Source: Kiritimatiellia bacterium
GTDB taxonomy: Bacteria; Verrucomicrobiota; Kiritimatiellia; RFP12; UBA1067
Direction of reading: 5' to 3'
NCBI GenBank assembly: GCA_017406465.1
Contig: JAFQYM010000013.1
Span: forward strand, 35,972 to 99,971
Length of the DNA: 64,000 nucleotides
Shown: one piece after another, positions 17,371-26,300 of the stretch
How the letters are laid out: the number at the start of each line of letters is the position of its first letter
Numbering within the stretch: position 1 is the first letter of the stretch
Position numbers and translations under genes: made by a program
Notes under the pieces: model-generated
Told to the model about the DNA's origin: nothing
What the model saw: the letters and a program-made list of their open reading frames with translations, nothing else
Database searches by the model: none

Positions 17371-19748
17371 AAAACGCCTCGAAACTCGTCTTTGCCGCAA
17401 TTGTTTTTGCCTCGTCGCAAGTGGCCCCGTTGTCTTCGTTGGCAGAAGATGGCACGGTGTCCTGCTCCGGGAGCTGGCCTGTGCTCCGCGAGTACTCTGG
17501 CGAGAAGGCGCGACGCGTCATGATGCCGATAGGCGGCGTAGGAACCGGCGCGATTTCGCTTTCCGGGAGGGGCGGGCTAGAGTCATTCGAGATAAGGAAC
17601 GTCGCGGAGAAGAAGTTCACTCCTCGTCGCCAGTCGGTGCACCCTGCATTTGTGATTCGCACGAAAGACGAGAAGGGGACCGTCGTCGCGCGTCTTCTCG
17701 AAGGGCCGCTCGACAAGTCGCTTTACGAAGGTGCGTTCGGATGCGAAGCTCCAAACCACGGCTATCCCCGTTTTGCAAAGAGCGTATTCCGCACGGCGTA
17801 TCCGCTTGCAGAGGTTGAGCTTGCCGACCCAGGAGTGCCCGTCGCAGTCACTTTGCAGGCAATGAATCCACTTGTGAAGGGAGACGAGGACGCGAGCGGC
17901 ATGCCAGTCGTCTTGATGCGCTGGTGCGTAACCAACAAGTCAGCAGATCCATTGCGTGTCACGGTCGCGGCGGCGATGCCCAATCCCTGTGGCGGAACGC
18001 TTTCGCAGGAGCGCGTCACATCTGCCGCGCTATGCGGTGTCGTCTTTCGAGGAGACGCCGACAAGCCGGGAAAGAAGGAGCCCCGCAACCGCGAGACAGG
18101 CGAGTTCGCTGTCACAGTTCCCAAGAGCGCTGGCATCGTCACCGTCGGAACGTCGATTTCTCACGCTGGATGGAGCGACGGTCTCGACCAATTCTGGGGG
18201 CGGCTTGTGGAACATGGCGACACGGGTGACATGGAAGGTCATGAGAAATGCGCCTTCGGAACGCTCGCAGTGGCCGTTGAGCTAAAACCGGGCGAAGCAA
18301 AGACGATCCCGTTTGTACTTTCGTGGCGCTTCCCTAACCGCTCGCAGTGGGAGCGGACCAACAAAGGGTTCTACGAGGAGATAAACCACGTTGGGAACCG
18401 CTACTGCGAGACCTTTAAGTCTGCGCTTGCGGCAGCGGAGGCGTTTTCCTCGCGACTCCCAGAACTTGAGTCGAAGACGGTCGAGTTCGTTCGCTCGGTG
18501 GTCGATGCAAAAGGCGTGCCGGATGTCGTGAAGGAGGCGGCACTCTTCAATCTCTCCACGCTGCGCTCGCCGACGTGCTTCCGCACGGCCGACGGACACT
18601 TCTTCGGTTGGGAGGGAACGGGCGATTCGTTCGGCAGCTGCTATGGCAACTGCACGCACGTGTGGGGATACGAGCATGCGCTCGTAGACATCTGGCCGGC
18701 GCTTGCCAAGGACATGCGTGACCTCGAGTTCCGCCATGCGATGACTGACGAGGGCGCGATTTCGTTTCGCATAGGTCTGCCGCTCGACAGGAACGCGAAA
18801 CAGCTTGGCAAGGCCGCGGCCGACGGGCAGATGCAGTGTATCGTCAAGGCGTACGAGTGCTGGGCGAAGACGGGCGACGACGAGTGGATGCGCTTGCTCT
18901 ATCCGCTCGTCAAGAAGGCGCTCGGGTTCTCGTGGGCCAAGGGCGGTTGGGATGCGGACTGCGACGGCGTGATGGAGGGCTGCCAGCACAATACGATGGA
19001 CGTGGACTACTACGGGCCGAATCCGCAGATGGAGTTTCTCTACCTTGCCGCGCTTCAGGCGATGGAACGCCTTGCCGCGAAATTTGACGACGACGTGACT
19101 TTCGCCGCGAAGTGCGCGGACCTGCGAGCGAAGGGAAGCGCATGGACGGAGAAGAACCTCTTCAACGGCGAATGGTATGAACACAGGGTCGCGTCGGCGG
19201 AAGGGGAGTTCAATCCGGCGACGAGGGGAAGCTGGACGAAACTTGCGGACCTCAAGAACCCAGACTTCCAGCTCGGCCCCGGATGTCTCGTCGACCAGCT
19301 TGTCGGCGACTATGCCGTGCGCGCGGTCGGACTTGATCCTGTGGCCGATTTCGCCCATGCGAGAAAGGCGACGGAGACGATACTGAAGCGCAACCGCCGC
19401 GAGCCGGACGCACCGCTCTTCAACCACATGCGAGACTTCGCGCTCGCGGGAGAGCGTTCGCTCGTGATGGCGTGGTATCCGCCGGAACGAAAGCCGAAAA
19501 CGCCGTTTCCGTACTATCCAGAGTCGATGACCGGCTTCGAGTATGTCGTCGCCGCGTGGCTCGCCCAGACAGGCGATTTCGCCGCGGCGGAGGAAGTTGT
19601 CCGCGATATCCGCAATCGCTATGACGGAGAGAAGCGCAGCCCCTTCGATGAGGCCGAGTGCGGCCATCACTACGCCCGCGCCCTCGCCGCGTGGTCGGTC
19701 TACAAGGCGTTCAAGGCGCGGGAAACCACAGTGTGCAGTCCACAATAG
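17367..19748 (+). CDS. GH116-family glycoside hydrolase, secreted
   Basis: 793 residues. The ATG at 17367 overlaps the preceding stop and starts a signal peptide (LVFAAIVFASSQ). The N-terminal beta-domain opens with PIGGVGTGAISLSGRGGL, typical of GH116. The catalytic toroid has GDSFGSCYGNCTHVWGYEHA, where the Glu of the THVWxYE motif is the expected nucleophile, and DGVMEGCQHNTMDVDYYG, which carries the region of the acid/base Asp. Family members act on beta-linked glucose, xylose or N-acetylglucosamine; the substrate here is not known. Being translationally coupled to a CE15-GH106 protein, it probably works on a side chain of the same polysaccharide. Confidence 0.88.
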   Translation: MKNASKLVFAAIVFASSQVAPLSSLAEDGTVSCSGSWPVLREYSGEKARRVMMPIGGVGTGAISLSGRGGLESFEIRNVAEKKFTPRRQSVHPAFVIRTKDEKGTVVARLLEGPLDKSLYEGAFGCEAPNHGYPRFAKSVFRTAYPLAEVELADPGVPVAVTLQAMNPLVKGDEDASGMPVVLMRWCVTNKSADPLRVTVAAAMPNPCGGTLSQERVTSAALCGVVFRGDADKPGKKEPRNRETGEFAVTVPKSAGIVTVGTSISHAGWSDGLDQFWGRLVEHGDTGDMEGHEKCAFGTLAVAVELKPGEAKTIPFVLSWRFPNRSQWERTNKGFYEEINHVGNRYCETFKSALAAAEAFSSRLPELESKTVEFVRSVVDAKGVPDVVKEAALFNLSTLRSPTCFRTADGHFFGWEGTGDSFGSCYGNCTHVWGYEHALVDIWPALAKDMRDLEFRHAMTDEGAISFRIGLPLDRNAKQLGKAAADGQMQCIVKAYECWAKTGDDEWMRLLYPLVKKALGFSWAKGGWDADCDGVMEGCQHNTMDVDYYGPNPQMEFLYLAALQAMERLAAKFDDDVTFAAKCADLRAKGSAWTEKNLFNGEWYEHRVASAEGEFNPATRGSWTKLADLKNPDFQLGPGCLVDQLVGDYAVRAVGLDPVADFAHARKATETILKRNRREPDAPLFNHMRDFALAGERSLVMAWYPPERKPKTPFPYYPESMTGFEYVVAAWLAQTGDFAAAEEVVRDIRNRYDGEKRSPFDEAECGHHYARALAAWSVYKAFKARETTVCSPQ

Positions 19749-20180
19749 GGTTGGAAAAATGTGCGGCTTGGCTTGAATCTTGCGGCGACGGCTTTAGTGG
19801 CGAAAATCGCGGCGGCCCGTGCGCGAAAAAATGCGCCGCGTTCAAAAGTAAACGCACGTTCTGGAAGTAAACGCAAGAAAGTTAACTCCGAGCGTTAGGG
19901 CTCCCGCTACCGCTCCGCCGCTTCGCACCATACAACGGCTATACATGTGTCGGTTGAAGTGTTTTTGGATGCGGCTGTGCCGCATAAATCGGCCGAAGGC
20001 CGCTATAATCACTGCAAAGCAGCGTCTCCTGATTATGGTTGAAAAGTGCGAAGCCGTGGAGCGGGAATGCGCCCGCGCCGAAGGCGTCGGGTCGGGTGAG
20101 CGCAAAGCGCGAACTGCGAAGCAGCCGCAAGGCCCCGCGCGAGAACATCAACCGTCGGAGTTTTTCCAAAACCGCGCAGA

Positions 20181-20225
20181 GGGTCGCAAAGGTTCGGCAG
20201 CCCAAAGTAAAATTGGGGAACCTCC
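20181..20225 (+). repeat. 45-bp direct repeat, copy 1
   Basis: This 45-bp segment begins GGGTCGCAAAGGTTCGGCAG and ends TTGGGGAACCTCC. It is identical base for base to 28129-28173. It lies about 95 bp upstream of the giant repeat-protein gene. Confidence 0.9.
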
Positions 20226-20278
20226 AGCCGTGCAACAGTTGTCGGACGGAGCAGATTTTGGTACAATTTTCATCAAGG

Positions 20279-20284
20279 TATAAT
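20279..20284 (+). promoter_or_regulatory. -10 element of the giant secreted-protein gene
   Basis: TATAAT at 20279-20284 predicts a start near 20291 and a 30-nt leader with GGCGGAG before the ATG at 20321. An alternative extended -10 (TTTTGGTACAAT) ends at 20267, so two overlapping promoters are possible. Confidence 0.5.
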
Positions 20285-20320
20285 TTTCACCAACAAGTTA
20301 AACGGCGGAGATACATTCTT

Positions 20321-23300
20321 ATGCAACACAACCTCAACCTAAGGTTCATCGTGGAACGTTTCGCCGTTTTGTCTATTACGGCACTGACCTCCATGTCTCT
20401 CTTTGCAACGGACTACACCTGGACGGGTGTCGGCGACGACAACGGCTGGCGCACGCCCGCGAACTGGGGCCAGACGACGAAGTATCCCCAAGGCGGCGAC
20501 CGGGCGATCTTCCCGGCTGGCTGCACGGCCGAAGTCAAGATCGGCGCTGTCGAAAACTACGATGCGGTCGCGCAGCTTCGCGTCCTCGCGGGCGCGAATG
20601 TCCGCTTCTACGCCGCCGACCCGTCCGCCGAAACGCGGCTCGACCTGAAAAACTCCTGGGAGTTCAACTACGAGAACATCGCCGTGACATTCGACCACGT
20701 CCGCGTGGACGGCTACAAGAAGCTCGAACTCGGCACGGGCGCGACGCTATCGGCCATAAACGGATCAGACCTGCGCCTGGGCGACTTCGTCGCGAAAAAT
20801 GCGGCGGGCGTGTCGCTCCTTTCCGGCTCCGTGCTTTCGTGCAAATACCTCGACGGCCGTTCCTCCGTCAACACGGTCTATACTCTCGACAATGCGACTT
20901 TGACGGATTCCGGCACCTTCGATTTCCAAAACACCGGAAGTCTCACGCTCTCCAACGGGGCGCGGATGTCTGTGAATGTCTTCCAAGTCACCGGCGACAC
21001 GGTTCTGACGCTCGACGACTCGACCTTCGTCGTGAACGACAACTTCTTTTGCGGGATGGCGACTCCAGGCGGCGGGCGCATCGTCTTCAAAGGCGCGCAC
21101 CCGCTCTTCTCCATGGCGAACGGAGGCGCGGAATTCAAGACCCAGAACAACTCCGCCAGCTATACCGGACATTTCGACTTCGACTTCATCGTGCCGGAAG
21201 GCGGCTTCGCCGAGGCGCCCGTCCATCACATTGGACAGCAGTCCTTCCGCAGTACCGGCAACAATCCGACGGACTACATTCGCTTCAACGTCCTTCCGTC
21301 CTCGCCGGCGCTTTCCGCCGGCACGCAGACGGTCTGCCCGCTCTTCCTTTCCATCCAGAACGGCATCGTCCGTTCGAAACTTTCGAATGGCGACACTGCG
21401 ACGGCGACCTTCCGGTTCACCGACCTCTCCGGCGCGACGGAGGCGACCGACGACTGGGGGGCGAAGGCGCTCTACGCGACAATCGGCTCCGGCGCTGCGG
21501 CTCCGGCTCCTTCCGCGGCAGGTTCGCTCTCCCCCCTGCGCACGACTTCGGTAAACCGCCGCCGCATCACCGCGACCGGCGCGGTCGGAGCCATCGCAAC
21601 GAACGGCGACACGACGCATATCGAACTTTGGGCCGGCGAAGCGAACAACGCCGCGACGATGGCACATGTCGCCTCCCTCGCGCCCGAAAGCGCCCCGGCG
21701 AACTTTTCCGCCGAATTCACGGCGCCGGAAAACATCGGCGAAAAGAAATACTACTTCCAGTGGCGGCTTTTCGACATCGGCGAAGGCGGCGTCACGAACC
21801 GCACCGAGTCCACCCCCATCTTCGACGCGACGACAAAGGACACGACAATCTACACCTGGACGGGCGCGGGTGACGACAACAAATGGTCGAACCCCGCGAA
21901 CTGGACCGACGACCAGGGCGGGGACTGCATCGGCTACCCGCAGTCGGCGGACGCAAAGGCGCGTTTCCGCAAGAGCGCGACCGTCGATATCGACCTCTAC
22001 AAGACGATCGCCTCGCTCGACCTAGCGGTCGCCGACTGCGACATCGTCTTTACCTCCTCCGACACCGGCGCGTATCGGCTCACGCTGAACGATCTCAAGA
22101 TGCCGCTCGAGGGGACGACCTGGACGATAGACCATGCATACGTTTACCGCACCGCCGACCTTACGCCTGCGGCCGATTCGAAGGTGGTCGTCAAAAACGG
22201 CGGCACCTTCTACATGAACTCGCTCCAGCTCTACAATTCCGGCTCCGTCTTCGAGATTGGCGATGGCGGCACGAACAACATCAACTATCTGCGCATCGGC
22301 TCCGGGTCGCTTGTCATCTCCAACGGCTACGTCAACGCCAGGCAAGCCATCTATGTAGGCTCTTCGACAAAGGGCGGCTCGCTTCTCTTCAAGGGGACGC
22401 ATCCGAGGCTCCATTCGAGCCTAAAGGATGCCTACTTCACGACCGATCTTGCATCGCCGGAGGCCATTCTCGGCTTCGAGGTGCCGGAGGGCGGATACGA
22501 AAGCGCGGTCATCACGTGCAACAGCGACAAGACGAGGACGTTCTTCTCGGACTCCAAGTCGCAGGGCGTCACGATAAAGATCCTCGAGACGAGCGGCGCC
22601 TTCTCCGGCGCCTCCGCGACGGTCTCGCCTCTCGTCAACTGGCCAAAGGGCTTCACTACGGCCAACATGGTCTATGCGCCGATTCCCTCGGCGGGCAGCG
22701 CCTTCGCGGTCGAGAACACGACGCAGCTGAACGTCACGATAAACCCCTACGAGAGGGAGGAAGGCAGGCTCACGGTCGTTTCCGCCCACGGCGCGCCTTC
22801 ACCGGCGGCCGGCGAACACGAGGGCTATGCGGCCGGTGTGGAATACCCACTTTCCTCCGGCGGCATCGTGGTTTCTGGCGGCGTCCGCCACGTTCCGGCG
22901 GGATACAATATCTTCACCGTCGATGGTCTCACCGGCGAGCGCACGCCGGCGGGCTCCGGAACCGAGGACAGCATCGAATACGAATTCCCCGGCGGCTGGG
23001 TCGAGATCGAATGGCTCTGGGAGACCGAAAACGCAACCACGGCCGGAGCGAGCGAGCACGGCACCGTTCAGATAGCCGACGGCTGGGCCGGCGAATACGG
23101 ATACGCCACGGCCACGGCTGTGCCGGACGAGGGCTGGCGCTTCTCGTTCTGGTCGGGCGATGTCACGGACGTGGCGATTCTCGAAAACCCCGCCAAGGTG
23201 CCGGGGAACCGTCCGCGCACGCTCGTCGCGAACTTCGTGCCGGAGGATACCGAGATCGTCGAAAACAGATATACCGGTGCCAACAACGGCTCATGGAACA

Positions 23301-26300
23301 CCGATTCCAACTGGTCGCTCGGCCACGTCCCGACGGCCGAGGAGAACGTGGTAATCCCGGACGGCAAGGGTACGATCAAGATAACGAACGCGGGGAAATG
23401 CGCCTCGCTGTGGATCGCCGCGAACAATAGCCCCGGGATTCAGCTTCTCGGCTCGGGGACGCCGCAGGACGATCAGATCCGCCTCGACGTGCGCGGCAAC
23501 GCCATCACGATGGCGAGCGTCACCCTCGGAGAGAGCGCGAACCACAACTACAACGTCCTCTTCAACGTCGGCGGCGACCTCTGCGTTTCAAACACGAGCA
23601 AGAACGCCACCTTCACAATCTACGCCGGCGACGCATACGGGACGAACTCCAACGCCGCAATCATCGGCGGCTACACCGGTTCTGAGCGCCAGGGCGAATA
23701 CTGGCGCGGCGGAGCGCAGGTGAACGTGGGAGGCACGCTCTTCCTCGGCGGCTCGCACAAATCGAACACGAGCACGCTCCAACTCCATTCGCACTACAAG
23801 ACCGGTCTGTCGCCAGTATTCCGCGTAGGCTCGCTCGAGATTGGCGCGCGCGGCGCGGTCGACGGCTACCAGAACGGCTGGCGCTCCTACAACGGGATTG
23901 GACTCTTCGGCCTCGGCTCGGCCCGCAAGAACGGCGGCGGCGCCTCATACGGCGGCACGGGCGGCAGCGCCTCGGAGTTCGACGTACATGCGCCGGGTCT
24001 CATCCACGGCTTCAACTACGCGCCGATTTGGCCCGGCTCGGCTGGCGGCATCGGCGGCAGCGACGGCGGGCACGGCGGTTCGCTCTTCCGCGTCCATGCG
24101 TCCGGCGCGGTCAGGATCGACGGCACCGTGAATGTGAACGGTAGGCACTGGGGGACTAACACCACCCGCGGCGGCGGTTCGGGCGGCGGCGTCTGGATTA
24201 CGTGCGACACCTTCGAGGCCGGAGACGGCGCATCGATATCCGCCAAGGGCGGCAACCACAGCGAATCGGGCGGCGCGACGGGAGGCGGCGGGCGCATCGC
24301 AGTTGCGGCGGGATGCACGGCGGACGCCGACATCGCCTCCTTCTTCCAGACCGGCGAATGTTCCGGCTACATCGGCACGGAATTCGCATCGACGCTCTGG
24401 CCGACGCTTGCTAACGTCTCAGGCGGCGTCAACACCGCCTTTGGCGCGCACTACGACTGGAACGACGGCGCGCCCGGCACGGCCCTCTACCTCCAGAACG
24501 CCAACGGCAAATCCGTCCTCACCGTCGCGGGTTCGCCCGTCGCGTTCGGCGAGGCCGCGCCCGAATACGTCACGCACATTGTCGACACCGGCGACGTTGT
24601 CTGCGAAAACAGCGCCTACGGCTACGTGCCCGGCACCTCCGGCAGCTCGCGCTACATCGCCGACGGCTATGTGTGGACCAACGCCGTGACGCACGGCGCG
24701 GGAACCGGGACTTCCGTCACCGTTCCCGCGCAGGGCGACACCACGCTCGTCTGGCTCTGGCGCGACTTGGAGCACAACCTCGTCGCGACTTCAGGCGGCT
24801 ACGGGACGGTCTCCGCGCATGGCGACTGGATCGCCGACGGCGAGACGGTCACGCTCGCGGCGACGCCCGATGCAGGCGCGACATTCGTGCGCTGGATCGG
24901 CGACATCGACGCCGCCGACGCGGCGAACGCGGAGATCACCTTCGCGATGACCTCCCCGCGCAGGCTCGTCGCGGTCTTCGACAAGCCATCCGCCGCGCCG
25001 CGCTCCCTGACTTACTCCGGCGGCGACTGGTTCGACCCCGCGACCTGGGACGGCACGGCCATTCCCGGCACGAACGATGCGGTCTCCGTCACCTCCGCGC
25101 TGTCGTTCCCATTCGGCTCGACGATTGATGTCGGCTCGCTCCACCTCTCCGGTGCGCCGGCTCTGATCGCCCCCGTCCAGGGCGCGCGAAATGCCGAGGC
25201 GCCGTTCGGCTACGATGCGCCGCTCGTGTTGCACGTGCACGGCGACATGGCCATCGACGGCGCTTCAACCGTTGATATCGGCGAGCTCGACGGCGTGATC
25301 CGCACCGACATCGTCGTCGACGGCAACCTGACAATCGCGGGGACGGCGGTCGTCCACGCCTACGCGAGCGTCGGCGAGGCCGACGACGCCCTCCGCACCT
25401 GGCGCCACTACAAGGCCGGCGGCGCCTCCGTCTCCGTCGGCGGCGACATCAATGTCGAGGGCTCGGCCAAGGTCTTCAGCCACTGCCACGGGCGCAGCGG
25501 CGTGGGCGTTGTCTGGCACGCGGACGGCGACTTTACTTTAGGCACGTCGGCGCAGTTCAACGGCTCGGAATTCTCCAGCTACGACAAAAACCGCGGAAAT
25601 ACAACACGCGCCTATGGTTACGGCTGGCGCTGGCCGAACGGAATCAATGTCATCTCATACGGCACGGGAAGCCATGGCGGCGCGGGCGGCAATCGTGAGG
25701 CGGACACCGTTTACGGCTACGCCTACGCGCCCTTCCTTCCCGGTTCGCCCGGCAACGGCAAAAAGAACGAAAGGAAGGGCGAGGGCGGCGGCACGGTTCG
25801 CATCGACGCTGGCGGCGCCGTGGCATTGAACGGCAAGATCTACGTCACAGGCGGCAACAACGACGGCAGCGGAAACAACGCCGGGGCCGGCGGCGGCGTC
25901 TGGATCACGTGCGACACCTTTGCGGCCGGCTCCTCGGCCATAATCGACGCATGCGGCGGCTGCTCCACGCAGCACGGCTCCTGCGGCGGCGGCGGCGGCG
26001 GACGCGTCTGCATCATTACCGGGTCGCTTTCCGAAGAGCAGATAGACTCGCTCTACGCGACAGGCGTGGCCGAGGATGTTCTCGTCGTCGCGGAGGATAT
26101 GGGCGACGAACTTGTCTCGCCATGGCCGACGCTCGTCGACGTGCGTGGCGGCATCAACGAAGAAAATGCCGCCAACACCTCGTATTCGAACCACGGCAAG
26201 CCTGGCACCGCCGTCTACCTTCAGAACGCCGCCGGCAAGGCCGTCGTCACCGTGACGGGCAACCAGGACACGACGGAGACGGTCCCCGCCTACGGGCAGA

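Larger units (their letters stand above)
19749..20320 (+). other. Non-coding region with palindromes and a dispersed repeat
   Basis: About 570 bp with no credible gene. ORFs here are short, Arg/Ala-rich and lack ribosome binding sites. It holds short palindromes (GCGGCTGTGCCGC and CGGCCGAAGGCCG near 19968-20002), an isolated TATAAT at 20004-20009, one copy of a 45-bp repeat, and the promoter of the giant gene that follows. Confidence 0.6.

Noticed and set aside
19945..20283. 112-codon ORF upstream of the giant gene, with a TATAAT at 20004
   Set aside because: It spans the palindromic and repeat region, has a composition unlike neighbouring genes, and has no Shine-Dalgarno. The TATAAT may be chance or may drive a non-coding RNA, which cannot be judged here.
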